Positions 1 to 5,404 are shown, numbered from the stretch's first letter. The stretch is DNA of 5,546 nucleotides from an uncultured Lachnospiraceae bacterium (GCA_934371475.1 CAKRNX010000152.1:1-5546); one strand, 5' to 3'. The notes: generated from the letters alone by a model not told the origin. Program-made: numbers and translations.

Positions 1-61
1 GCGCAGGCTGTATCAAATGGGAACTGGCTTCCACCACTGATACCGATTTGTTTCTTGTCAC

Positions 62-97
62 CTGCGGAAGCGGGAGTGTCACTCCACATCTGATGTT
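62..97 (+). repeat. Partial copy of a dispersed palindromic element (right half)
   Basis: This stretch ends over the hpf stop codon. It contains two nested inverted repeats, GGAGTGTCACTCC at 73-85 and ACATCTGATGT at 86-96. The order and sequence match the right half of the element at 4383-4440, which reads GCGGGAGT, then CCACATCCGATATG. The left hairpin half present in the other copies is not recognisable here. It could act as the 3' hairpin of the hpf transcript, but no U-tract follows on the minus strand, so I call it a repeat and not a terminator. Positions 1-61 show no convincing gene on either strand. Confidence 0.5.
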
Positions 98-629
98 AGA
101 ATTCCGGTTCGATCAAGCCATACGTATTTCCTTTTCTTTTATAAACCACATTCACTTCCTCTGTCTCTGCATTGCGGAATACATAAAAATTGTGTCCCAG
201 CAGCTCCATCTGCACACAGGCATCTTCCGGATACATGGGTTTAATACCAAAATGTTTGGTACGGATAATCTTGATCTCCTCTGCCTGCTCTCCGGCATCT
301 TCATTCTCAAGAAACTCTTTCTTGAAATTGCCTCCGTCCTGATGCTTGGCTATGATCTTTGTCTTATATTTGCGAAGCTGACGCTCAATCACTTCTTCCA
401 CCAGGTCAATGGATACATACATATCATTGCTGACCTGCTCAGAACGAATGATATTGCCTTTTACAGGAATGGTCACCTCAATCTTCTGGCGTTCCTTCTC
501 CACGCTCATCGTAACAATGATTTCGGTTTCCGGGGTGAAATAGCGCTCCAGCTTTCCCAGCTTCTCCACAACGGCACTTCTTAGTCCTTCCGTCATTTCA
601 ATGTTTTTCCCGCTGATCGTAAATTTCAT
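96..629 (-). CDS. hpf: Long-form ribosome hibernation promoting factor (HPF/RaiA family)
   Basis: The product is 177 residues and cytosolic. Long HPF binds the 30S decoding region and, through its C-terminal domain, joins two 70S ribosomes into inactive 100S dimers in slow growth or stress. Residues 1-95 form the S30AE-type domain, starting MKFTISGKNIEMTEGLR and rich in Lys/Arg near residues 45-95. An acidic linker (about 96-117) follows. Residues 118-177 are the dimerisation domain, with the typical blocks RTKHFGIKPM, FYVFRN and VVYKRKG..YGLIEP. Length and two-domain order match the Gram-positive long form. I chose the ATG at 627-629 because the protein family begins there and AGGGG lies about 9 bases upstream; the 19 extra upstream codons would run through the promoter. 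In many Firmicutes secA follows hpf, but the window ends before that can be seen. Confidence 0.96.
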   Translation of the reverse strand: MKFTISGKNIEMTEGLRSAVVEKLGKLERYFTPETEIIVTMSVEKERQKIEVTIPVKGNIIRSEQVSNDMYVSIDLVEEVIERQLRKYKTKIIAKHQDGGNFKKEFLENEDAGEQAEEIKIIRTKHFGIKPMYPEDACVQMELLGHNFYVFRNAETEEVNVVYKRKGNTYGLIEPEF

Positions 630-655
630 AATACCAACCCCTTTGCGTTTTATTA

Positions 656-671
656 TGGTATTATTATACCA
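656..671. promoter_or_regulatory. Operator-like palindrome over the hpf -10 box and start point
   Basis: TGGTAT and ATACCA form perfect 6-base arms around a 4-base centre. On the hpf strand the site contains the -10 hexamer and reaches the expected transcription start near 656. That is where a repressor would block polymerase. The site is AT-rich and partly built from the -10 box itself, so chance symmetry is possible. Confidence 0.35.
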
Positions 672-690
672 CATTTTCCATATCATTCAA
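663..690 (-). promoter_or_regulatory. Promoter of hpf (sigma-A type)
   Basis: On the minus strand TTGAAT (685-690) is followed by 16 bases and a perfect TATAAT (663-668). Transcription would start near 656, giving a leader of about 27 bases before the ATG at 629, with the ribosome binding site AGGGG inside it. The -35 matches TTGACA at four of six positions. The promoter sits within the short gap after the HisA-like gene, so hpf can be transcribed by itself. No separate sigma-B or sigma-H site is evident. Confidence 0.7.
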
Positions 691-705
691 TGAATTTTCT
701 GTAAA

Positions 706-1479
706 TTATTCACAATACTCTAAAATTCTTCTATATGGCATCTGACCGCCAAACAGATCAAGCGCACTCCCTATCGTTACATCTATCTTATTTTTTCCGC
801 AGATCCGCAGTTCTTCCAGATCCTTAAAACTGGAAACGCCTCCGGCGTACGTAACCGGGCATCCGTCCCATTCTGCCAGCATCCTCACAAGCTCTATCTC
901 CGGACCTTTTGTTTTTCCTTCCACATCTACCGCATGAATAAGAAATTCATCACAATATACCGCCAGTCCGCTCATGATCTGAGGTGTCAGACGCACCTGC
1001 GTAAACTTCTGCCATCTGTCCGTCACTATGTAATAACCATCCTCTTTTTTCCGGCAGCTTAAATCCAGCACAAGATGTTCCCGTCCTACCTGATTTTTAA
1101 GCTTTTCCAGCCTTTCTTCATGAACCTGTCCCCCTTGGAATACATAGGAGGTCACAATCACATGGGAAGCGCCGGCTTCCAGAAATTCCTCCGCATTTTC
1201 CGGTGTGATCCCTCCGCCTACCTGCAGATGCCCCGGATCTGCTCCCAGCGCCAAAAATGCCTGTGCTCTGGTTTCCTCATAATAGAGGGAATCCTTAGGA
1301 TTCAACAGAATGATGTGTCCTCCTCTCAGTCCATCTTTCTGATACATTTTTGCATAAAATGCTGCATCCTGCTCAGAGACAAAATTCTCCTCTGCCTGAT
1401 CCTCCTGATCCCTCAGCGAACCTCCCACAATCTGTTTTACTTTTCCATTATGTATATCAATACAGGGTCGAAATCTCAT
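706..1479 (-). CDS. hisA: Eukaryote-type HisA, phosphoribosylformimino-AICAR-phosphate isomerase
   Basis: The product is 257 residues, a single (beta-alpha)8 barrel. It should catalyse the fourth step of histidine synthesis, the Amadori isomerisation of ProFAR to PRFAR. The sequence follows the fungal/plant HIS6/HISN3 pattern more than ordinary bacterial HisA: CIDIHNGKVKQIVGGSL at 6-22, LQVGGGI at 85-91, VIVTSYVF at 107-114, LDLSCRK at 138-144, FLIHAVDVEGKTKG at 179-192, TYAGGVSS at 210-217 and IGSALDLFGG at 236-245. Asp8 and Asp139 are the likely catalytic pair by analogy with bacterial HisA; VGGG and AGG would form the phosphate-binding loops. I chose the ATG at 1477-1479 because the family begins with MxFRPCID and AGGAG and GGGAGG lie just upstream. 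The reading frame stays open to 1614, but that part is repeat DNA. No other his gene is in the window. The fold and family are near certain; the physiological role is inferred. Confidence 0.9.
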   Translation of the reverse strand: MRFRPCIDIHNGKVKQIVGGSLRDQEDQAEENFVSEQDAAFYAKMYQKDGLRGGHIILLNPKDSLYYEETRAQAFLALGADPGHLQVGGGITPENAEEFLEAGASHVIVTSYVFQGGQVHEERLEKLKNQVGREHLVLDLSCRKKEDGYYIVTDRWQKFTQVRLTPQIMSGLAVYCDEFLIHAVDVEGKTKGPEIELVRMLAEWDGCPVTYAGGVSSFKDLEELRICGKNKIDVTIGSALDLFGGQMPYRRILEYCE

Positions 1480-1565
1480 ATCTCCTGTCATCCTCCCTAA
1501 ATCATTTATTCCCGCAGGCAGCGAGGCACGTACCCATGCCTGTATGAATATTTTGCGGCTGTTTT

Positions 1566-1612
1566 CAAGAATGCCACGGCATTCTTGCTGCGAGTGTGTC
1601 CATGCCAGATGC
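1566..1612. repeat. Copy of a dispersed palindromic element
   Basis: CAAGAATGCC (1566-1575) and GGCATTCTTG (1578-1587) are perfect 10-base arms around the two bases AC. The tail GCTGCGAG continues in register with the copy at 4383-4440. The symmetric core is followed by a second, degraded half (CCAGATGCATG). It lies about 90 bases upstream of the HisA-like start. The right arm read on the minus strand runs into TTGAAA, a possible -35, but I find no good -10 behind it. Confidence 0.7.
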
Positions 1613-1642
1613 ATGACTTATTTCTTCTGCGCACCTCTGCAT

Positions 1643-1708
1643 CTGCACTCTGTTTCAGTCGGCGCAAATTCATTGTCCCTTGAACAACATATACCTTGTC
1701 GGAGGCTT
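1643..1708 (+). repeat. Diverged copy of the block inside the 3585-3777 repeat
   Basis: This 66-base block aligns without gaps to 3681-3746, with 51 identical positions by my hand count. Both begin CT.CACTCTGTTTC.GTCGG and end GTC/GCC-GGAGGCTT. Weaker similarity (TTCTTCTGCG and nearby) reaches back to about 1620. The hairpin CATTGTCC/GGACAATG of the other copy is broken here. With the element at 1566-1612 it fills most of the gap between the HisA-like gene and the lipoprotein gene; I see no gene in 1480-1763. Confidence 0.75.
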
Positions 1709-1715
1709 ATCAGAT

Positions 1716-1752
1716 GAGGGGACAGCCGCCAGACTTTCTGCTGCTGTCCCTC
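1716..1752 (-). terminator. Strong hairpin just after the lipoprotein gene, possible terminator
   Basis: GAGGGGACAGC (1716-1726) pairs with GCTGTCCCTC (1743-1752) with one bulged base, and CAGA/TCTG can pair inside the loop. It begins 12 bases beyond the lipoprotein stop on the minus strand, where a terminator is expected. No proper U-tract follows on that strand (CTCATCTG), and on the plus strand only CTTTC follows. It may terminate weakly, protect a 3' end, or simply belong to the neighbouring repeats. Confidence 0.4.
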
Positions 1753-1763
1753 TTTCACTGCAT

Positions 1764-2162
1764 TTACCTTCCTGCTGCTGTCGTATCGGGAGTTGTAACT
1801 GCATCTCCCAGATCCTCTGCTCCATCCACCAGGTCACGTCCGGCATCTCCCACACCATCGATCACATCACGTCCTACATCTCCGGCACCGTCAATCAGAT
1901 CACGTCCCGCGTCTCCCACATCATCCAGGGCTCTGCCTGCTGCCCCTTTCTGCTGCTGTCCATTCTGTGTATCCGTAACTCCGTTGACGGAATTGGAATC
2001 TGTCCCGAACTCACTGCTCTGCTCCATCAGGCTTCTGCTCTCTGCAATCCGATCAGCCTCCGTCTGTTTTTCCGTCTCTTTCCTGTTGTTTCCGCAGGCC
2101 GAAAGTCCGCAGGCTCCCAGCACACACACAGCACTCAGAATCCATATGTTTATTCTTTTCAT
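1764..2162 (-). CDS. Small lipoprotein with 11-residue repeats, function unknown
   Basis: The product is 132 residues. Residues 1-19 form a short Lys/Arg-led hydrophobic signal, and LSAC at 20-23 is a good lipobox, so signal peptidase II should cleave before Cys23 and leave a lipid-anchored protein on the outer face of the membrane. Residues 24-80 are polar and Gln/Glu/Ser-rich, probably unstructured. Residues 82-114 are three consecutive 11-residue repeats (VGDAGRDLIDG, AGDVGRDVIDG, VGDAGRDLVDG), followed by a fading fourth (AEDLGDAV). Hydrophobic positions alternating with Asp/Arg suggest amphipathic helices or an extended surface-binding stalk. The ATG at 2160-2162 is supported by AAGGAG 8 bases upstream. 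I do not recognise a named family; small Clostridia lipoproteins with similar Gly-Asp-Ala repeats are common and uncharacterised. The gene follows degV on the same strand after 118 bases, so it could be co-transcribed. Confidence 0.85.
   Translation of the reverse strand: MKRINIWILSAVCVLGACGLSACGNNRKETEKQTEADRIAESRSLMEQSSEFGTDSNSVNGVTDTQNGQQQKGAAGRALDDVGDAGRDLIDGAGDVGRDVIDGVGDAGRDLVDGAEDLGDAVTTPDTTAAGR
1821..1919 (-). repeat. 33-base in-frame tandem repeats in the lipoprotein gene
   Basis: Three 33-base units encode the three 11-residue repeats at residues 82-114. On the plus strand they share CATCTCC and ATCACGTCC at a 33-base spacing. A partial fourth unit extends to about 1788. Nucleotide identity between units is high enough to point to slippage or unequal recombination as their origin, so unit number may vary between strains. 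Confidence 0.8.
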
Positions 2163-2280
2163 ACCATAGGCTCCTTTTCATTATTCTTCGGAAAGCCATC
2201 CGTTGCTCTTTCCTTTGCTGTTAATATGTGCTTTTTTTACTGAATTATTCTCCGCAGAAGCAGTTTTGTGATGATGTATT

Positions 2281-3150
2281 TTATCTCACATCTCCCATAT
2301 AAAACAGTGCCAGCGTTCCGGGTCCGGAATGCGCTCCGATCGTAGGACCTACTGGAGCTATTATAAAATTGTGAATACCAAAACGTTTCTCGACCTGATC
2401 TTTCACATACTCAGCGTCTTCCTCACAGTCTCCGTGGCTGATAAACACAACATCGTTGCGGGCATGCCAGCTTCCGATCTGTTTTTCCATCGCATCTACC
2501 AGTGCGGACAGAGATTTTTTGCGTCCTCTTACTTTTCCTACCGCGATCAGGTGTCCCTCATCGTCCACATGCAGCAACGGTTTCAGATTAATCACCGTTC
2601 CAAGCACTGCTGCGGTTCTGGAAACCCTGCCGCCGCGATACAAATGAAACAGGTCGTCCACTGTAAAATTATGACAGATATGCAGCTTATGTTCCTCCAG
2701 CCATCCCACCAGCTCATCATATCCCATTCCGTTCTTTTGCTGCTGTAAAGCAAGATGAACCAGCAGTCCCTCACCAAGAGATGCACACAGTGAATCCACC
2801 ACAGTAATCCGGCAGTCCGGCCGCTCCTCCATCAGTTCTCTTGCCGCAACTGACACGCTGTTGTATGTGCCGCTGAGTCCGCTGGAGAATGCAATGTGAA
2901 TAATCTGTTTTGACTGTTCCAGAAAATTTTCCAGTCTGACTCTCGCCTGTTCTGTATTTATCTGAGAAGTAGTAGGCATGGAACCTGCCCTCATTTTTGC
3001 ATAAAATTCTTTCCACGGCAGAGGGTGGTCTTCATCATAACTCTCTCCGTCTATTATATAAGACAGGGACATCGTCTTCAGCCCATTCTCCTGCAGGTAT
3101 GTGTCCGGCAAATCTGCCGTATTATCCGTTGTAATGATATAATCTTCCAT
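2281..3150 (-). CDS. DegV family fatty-acid-binding protein (FakB-like)
   Basis: The product is 289 residues, the usual length of the family. DegV/FakB proteins hold one fatty acid in a buried pocket and present its carboxylate to the kinase FakA, which makes acyl-phosphate for phospholipid synthesis. Visible marks are ITTDNTADLP at 6-15 near the N-terminus, TTSQIN at 60-65 (Thr/Ser that hold the carboxylate in FakB), FSSGLSGTYNS at 88-98, LYRGGRVSRT at 170-179 and GAHSGPGTLALFY at 272-284 with the conserved His274. The first possible ATG (3160-3162) lies inside the Shine-Dalgarno sequence. The ATG at 3148-3150 has GGAGGA 4 bases upstream and starts MEDYIITTDN as the family does, so I chose it. 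No fakA-like kinase is in the window. Which fatty acid it prefers cannot be read from the sequence. Confidence 0.93.
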   Translation of the reverse strand: MEDYIITTDNTADLPDTYLQENGLKTMSLSYIIDGESYDEDHPLPWKEFYAKMRAGSMPTTSQINTEQARVRLENFLEQSKQIIHIAFSSGLSGTYNSVSVAARELMEERPDCRITVVDSLCASLGEGLLVHLALQQQKNGMGYDELVGWLEEHKLHICHNFTVDDLFHLYRGGRVSRTAAVLGTVINLKPLLHVDDEGHLIAVGKVRGRKKSLSALVDAMEKQIGSWHARNDVVFISHGDCEEDAEYVKDQVEKRFGIHNFIIAPVGPTIGAHSGPGTLALFYMGDVR

Positions 3151-3182
3151 AATATCCTCCATCCATTTCTGTCAGATTAGTC

Positions 3183-3206
3183 AAGCGGATATTCGCAATC
3201 CGCCTT
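3183..3206 (-). other. Hairpin in the presumed degV leader
   Basis: GCGGAT (3185-3190) and ATCCGC (3198-3203) pair around 7 bases, extended by AAG/CTT with a one-base bulge. It would lie in the 5' leader of the degV mRNA about 35-55 bases before the start codon. No U-tract follows, so it is not an intrinsic terminator, and it does not cover the ribosome binding site. Confidence 0.35.
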
Positions 3207-3234
3207 GCTACTTGCTTCGGTTAAAAATACCAAA

Positions 3235-3243
3235 GTTATACCA
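3235..3243 (-). promoter_or_regulatory. Possible extended -10 promoter of degV
   Basis: On the minus strand TGGTATAAC gives an extended -10 (TG-N-TATAAC). Transcription would start near 3228, leaving a leader of about 78 bases. No -35 hexamer is recognisable at the expected 3258-3263; that position is instead inside a GC-rich palindrome. This is a weak call from one box. Confidence 0.3.
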
Positions 3244-3255
3244 GATGGAGAGCCA

Positions 3256-3273
3256 GCTCCCGGCTCCGGGAGC
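3256..3273. promoter_or_regulatory. GC-rich perfect palindrome upstream of degV
   Basis: GCTCCCGGCTCCGGGAGC has perfect 8-base arms around two central bases. No T-run follows on either side, so a terminator is unlikely. It covers the -35 position of the possible degV promoter and could be an operator. It could also be one more degraded piece of the repeat families that fill this gap. Confidence 0.4.
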
Positions 3274-3402
3274 AACCTGTTCCTCACTGCCTAAACAGAG
3301 ATGACGCTGCCTCACATCTAATGCATCCTAATTTTTCTTCATCATACCATTTTTCTTCTGATGCTGCAACGCCGGAGCGTATTCGAAATAGGCTTTCTGT
3401 TT

Positions 3403-3430
3403 AAGAATACCCGACATTCCTGCTGTGGGA
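3403..3430. repeat. Degraded fragment of the dispersed palindromic element
   Basis: AAGAATACCCGACATTCC followed by TGCTGTGGGAA aligns with the left hairpin half of the copies at 1566-1612 and 4383-4440. Two substitutions have weakened the stem. It sits just before the tandem repeat pair. The rest of 3274-3402 shows neither a gene nor a clear repeat, apart from a weak likeness to the element tail at 3312-3326 (TCACATCTAATGCAT). Confidence 0.5.
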
Positions 3431-3443
3431 AATTTTACCCGCA

Positions 3444-3584
3444 GAACAAAAGTGTGCCTCACACCCCCCGCGGGCTGCAACTTTGGCAGCACAGCTTTTG
3501 TTCCGCGCGCGAGCAGACTTCTTCTCTGCGAGCTGCGCATCATGCCGGAGGCTTTTATTTCACAGGACGCAATTTCCTGTGAAA
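3444..3584 (+). repeat. Structured tandem repeat, unit A (141 bases)
   Basis: This is the first of two head-to-tail units. GAACAAAAG (3444-3452) pairs with CTTTTGTTC (3495-3503), enclosing GCTGC/GCAGC. The unit ends with the perfect hairpin TTTCACAGGA/TCCTGTGAAA (3558-3584, 7-base loop). Its first 96 bases match unit B with about four substitutions and one 2-base gap. Unit A lacks a 52-base block near 3540 that unit B has. Several frames are open through both units, but none has a ribosome binding site or a recognisable protein, so I treat the region as non-coding. No transposase or terminal target duplication is visible. Confidence 0.85.
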
Positions 3585-3777
3585 GAACAAGAGTGTGCCT
3601 CACACCTCGCGGGCTGCAATTTTGGCAGCACAGCTTTTGTTCCGCGCGCGAGCAGGCTTCTTCTCTGCGAGCTGCGCAGTCTACACTCTGTTTCGGTCGG
3701 CGCAAAGCCATTGTCCACCGGACAATGTGTGCCCCGCCGGAGGCTTTTTCTTTCACAGGACGCAATTTCCTGTGAAA
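3585..3777 (+). repeat. Structured tandem repeat, unit B (193 bases)
   Basis: The second unit starts directly after unit A. It keeps the outer stem, now GAACAAGAG (3585-3593) with CTTTTGTTC (3634-3642); the single change still allows a G-U pair. It carries the extra block, including the hairpin CATTGTCC/GGACAATG (3709-3727, 3-base loop), and ends with the same TTTCACAGGA/TCCTGTGAAA hairpin (3751-3777). The block at 3681-3746 recurs as a diverged copy at 1643-1708, so the longer unit is probably the original form and unit A a deletion. Positions 3778-3880 contain no gene; TTATTTCTTCTGC near 3811 also occurs near 1619. Confidence 0.85.
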
Positions 3778-3880
3778 CAAAGTCCCGGCAGGGCATACTG
3801 AGCGTCTTCCCTTATTTCTTCTGCATATGCCGTATCTCTGCCTCATACACTGTAAAAACAGCTTCTAAAAAGAGGTGCCC

Positions 3881-4378
3881 ATGAGTTCAAAAACAAAAAT
3901 TTTGGTTATTAAAATGCGGGAAATTGTCTACACTGGAATTTTTCTCGCACTGCTGATTGTGCTGGCATTTCTTCTGATTGTCATGTTTGCCCCCGGGTCC
4001 CGCACTTCCTCTGATGCATCTGTGTCCTCTGCCGGCCAGCCTTCCGAAAAGCAGCCGGATCCTGCCACCCGGGCAGCCCGCTACAGAGCCGGCATCTATA
4101 CTGTCCCTGTCATGCTCGGCGCTTCCCCCGCCGAAGTAGAGGTAATTGTAGACGAATCGCATATCAATGCAATCCACTTAATCAATCTCGGAGAAACTGC
4201 TACCGCCATGTATCCTCTGGCCTCTCCTTCCATGGATGACCTGGCAGCCCAAATCTGCCGCACACAATCCCTAGAAGGCATTACCTGCAGTGAAAGCAGT
4301 AAATATACTTCACAGCTGCTTCTTAATGCCATTTCACTGGCGCTGGAGCGTGCTGCTGTCCATGAAGAAGAAATATAG
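3881..4378 (+). CDS. Membrane-anchored protein with a divergent FMN-binding-like domain
   Basis: The product is 165 residues. Residues 15-36 are a single hydrophobic membrane helix after a short basic N-terminus; residues 38-66 are a polar Ser/Pro-rich linker. Residues 67-157 resemble the FMN-binding (FMN_bind, RnfG/NqrC-like) fold: a YRAGIYTV start, a VEVIVDESHINAI strand-turn-strand, and a C-terminal helix QLLLNAISLALERA. The usual flavin-attachment motif (Ser/Thr-Gly-Ala-Thr) is replaced by CSESSKYTSQ, so covalent FMN is doubtful. The domain should face outside the cell. I chose the ATG at 3881 because AGAGG lies 5 bases upstream; an in-frame GTG at 3875 is inside that site. It is the only plus-strand gene here, probably monocistronic, and ends in a hairpin element and a terminator. 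The reality of the gene is clear; the function is unknown. Confidence 0.8.
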   Translation: MSSKTKILVIKMREIVYTGIFLALLIVLAFLLIVMFAPGSRTSSDASVSSAGQPSEKQPDPATRAARYRAGIYTVPVMLGASPAEVEVIVDESHINAIHLINLGETATAMYPLASPSMDDLAAQICRTQSLEGITCSESSKYTSQLLLNAISLALERAAVHEEEI

Positions 4379-4382
4379 CCTC

Positions 4383-4440
4383 AGGAATGCCCCGGCAATT
4401 CCTGCTGCGAGGCGGGAGTCATCCCACATCCGATATGCGG
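4383..4440. repeat. Longest copy of the dispersed palindromic element
   Basis: It begins 5 bases after the preceding stop codon. AGGAATGCC (4383-4391) pairs with GGCAATTCCT (4394-4403), with one bulged A; GCTGCGAGGC follows, then GGGA/TCCC and CCACATCCGATATG. It unites the left half seen at 1566-1612 and 3403-3430 with the right half seen at 62-97, so it defines the full element of roughly 60 bases. Confidence 0.7.
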
Positions 4441-4466
4441 GCCCTGACCCCTTAATCCTGCGAAAC

Positions 4467-4537
4467 AAAAAACCGGAATTGCTTTGAAGATATTTAAGGT
4501 TCAAAACAGTTCCGGGTTTTATGTATTATTTTTTTAT
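4467..4537. terminator. Bidirectional rho-independent terminator between convergent genes
   Basis: Arms 4471-4488 and 4500-4518 form a long stem: AACCGGAATTG with CAGTTCCGGGTT (one bulged G), then TTTGAA with TTCAAA closing an 11-base loop. On the plus strand a T-rich run follows (4517-4536). On the minus strand the A-run at 4467-4472 becomes a U-tract. It therefore serves both the plus-strand gene ending at 4378 and the channel gene ending at 4595. Confidence 0.88.
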
Positions 4538-4594
4538 AGGCTATTTTCAACAGCCTCGAAACATTTTCCAGTTCCCATACATTTACGCATGATT

Positions 4595-5371
4595 TTATTT
4601 ATTTTTCGCTTTTCCGGTCAGATAGTAAGGCAGTGCTACAAACACAATTCCGCCCACCATATTTCCCAGAGTTACAATTACCAGATTATAGATCATGCCC
4701 ATCAGGCTGACTGCGGCTCCGTTCGGATTCATCAGGCCAATGCTTAAAAAAGTCATATTGGCAATGCTGTGCTCAAATCCACAGGTTACAAAAGTAGTCA
4801 CGCAGCAGAAACACATAACCAGTTTGGCACCTTCGCTCTTTAATCTTGCTCCGCACCAGATTGCAACACAGACACAGATATTGCAGAGGATTGCTTTTGA
4901 GAACAGGTTCATCGGAGTTCCTGCCATCTTGGCTGCTGCCGTGCTGGAGAAAAATGCTCCGATATCTCCGCTTCCGGGAATCCCTGTCATCGTAAAAATC
5001 ACCGCTGACAATACGGATCCTGCCAGATTGCCGATCCAGCAGATCACCCAGTACTTCACAATCTTTCCCCAAGCTACCACACCGCTCATTCCACCTACAG
5101 ACATCACAAAATTGTTGCCGGTAAACAGCTCGGATCCTGCCATGGTTACCATGCACAGCCCCACGGAAAATACGATACCGCAGGCCAGCTTGGTTGCATA
5201 TGCCCCGCCGCCGGTAAATACGCCGCCGACGACTCCCATCAGGATGCTTCCCATTGCAATATAAATGCCGGCCATCATGGACATCAGGAAAAATCCCAGC
5301 ATATTTTTATCCATGAATGCTGCTTTGTTTTTCGCAGTCGTGCTGACTGTTACAATATCATTTTCATACAT
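4595..5371 (-). CDS. Formate/nitrite transporter family channel (FocA/NirC/HSC type)
   Basis: The product is 258 residues with six hydrophobic segments, the size and layout of FNT channels, which form pentamers in the cytoplasmic membrane and pass small monovalent anions or their acids. Family marks are GSELFTGNN at 79-87 (the omega-loop, with Thr84 at the place of FocA Thr91), WIGNLAGSVLSA at 112-123, GFEHSIANM at 198-206 with His201 at the place of the central FocA His209, and TLGNMVGG at 234-241. The loop reads like NirC or the hydrosulfide channel, while the adjoining fhs gene points to formate, so I give no gene symbol. The ATG at 5369-5371 has GGGTGA 5 bases upstream; a GTG three codons earlier overlaps that site. 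It follows fhs by 97 bases and may be co-transcribed or use a weak promoter of its own. It ends at a shared terminator. Confidence 0.93.
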   Translation of the reverse strand: MYENDIVTVSTTAKNKAAFMDKNMLGFFLMSMMAGIYIAMGSILMGVVGGVFTGGGAYATKLACGIVFSVGLCMVTMAGSELFTGNNFVMSVGGMSGVVAWGKIVKYWVICWIGNLAGSVLSAVIFTMTGIPGSGDIGAFFSSTAAAKMAGTPMNLFSKAILCNICVCVAIWCGARLKSEGAKLVMCFCCVTTFVTCGFEHSIANMTFLSIGLMNPNGAAVSLMGMIYNLVIVTLGNMVGGIVFVALPYYLTGKAKNK

Positions 5372-5404
5372 AATCTTCACCCGCTCATCACATTTTTCAA
5401 AACC

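Noticed and set aside
10..46. Hairpin GTATCA/TGATAC downstream of hpf as its terminator
   Set aside because: The inner pairing is broken by mismatches and no U-tract is visible on the minus strand within the window.
48..584. Plus-strand open frame opposite hpf
   Set aside because: It is the antisense of a certain gene, has no Shine-Dalgarno sequence and resembles nothing known.
627..662. Leader hairpin ATAATACCA/TGGTATTAT masking the hpf start codon
   Set aside because: The upstream arm overlaps the -10 box and the bases just after it, so it would be largely absent from an mRNA starting near 656.
1480..1614. N-terminal extension of the HisA-like protein
   Set aside because: The frame is open to 1614, but the added residues are encoded by the dispersed hairpin element, and the family starts at the ATG at 1479, which has its own ribosome binding site.
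1680..2243. Plus-strand open frames opposite the lipoprotein gene
   Set aside because: They mirror the 33-base repeats of the minus-strand gene, which has a good start signal and a lipobox.
3444..3777. CRISPR array
   Set aside because: There are only two long units with no spacers between them, and no cas genes.
3403..3777. Insertion sequence or integrated element
   Set aside because: There is no transposase or integrase, no clear terminal inverted repeats bounding the whole region, and no target site duplication that I can see.
3328..3846. Long open frames on both strands through the tandem repeats
   Set aside because: Several overlapping frames are open at once because the repeats are GC-rich and lack stops. 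None has a ribosome binding site, the translations are Arg/Cys/Ser-rich and unlike known proteins, and the open length is doubled simply by the duplication.
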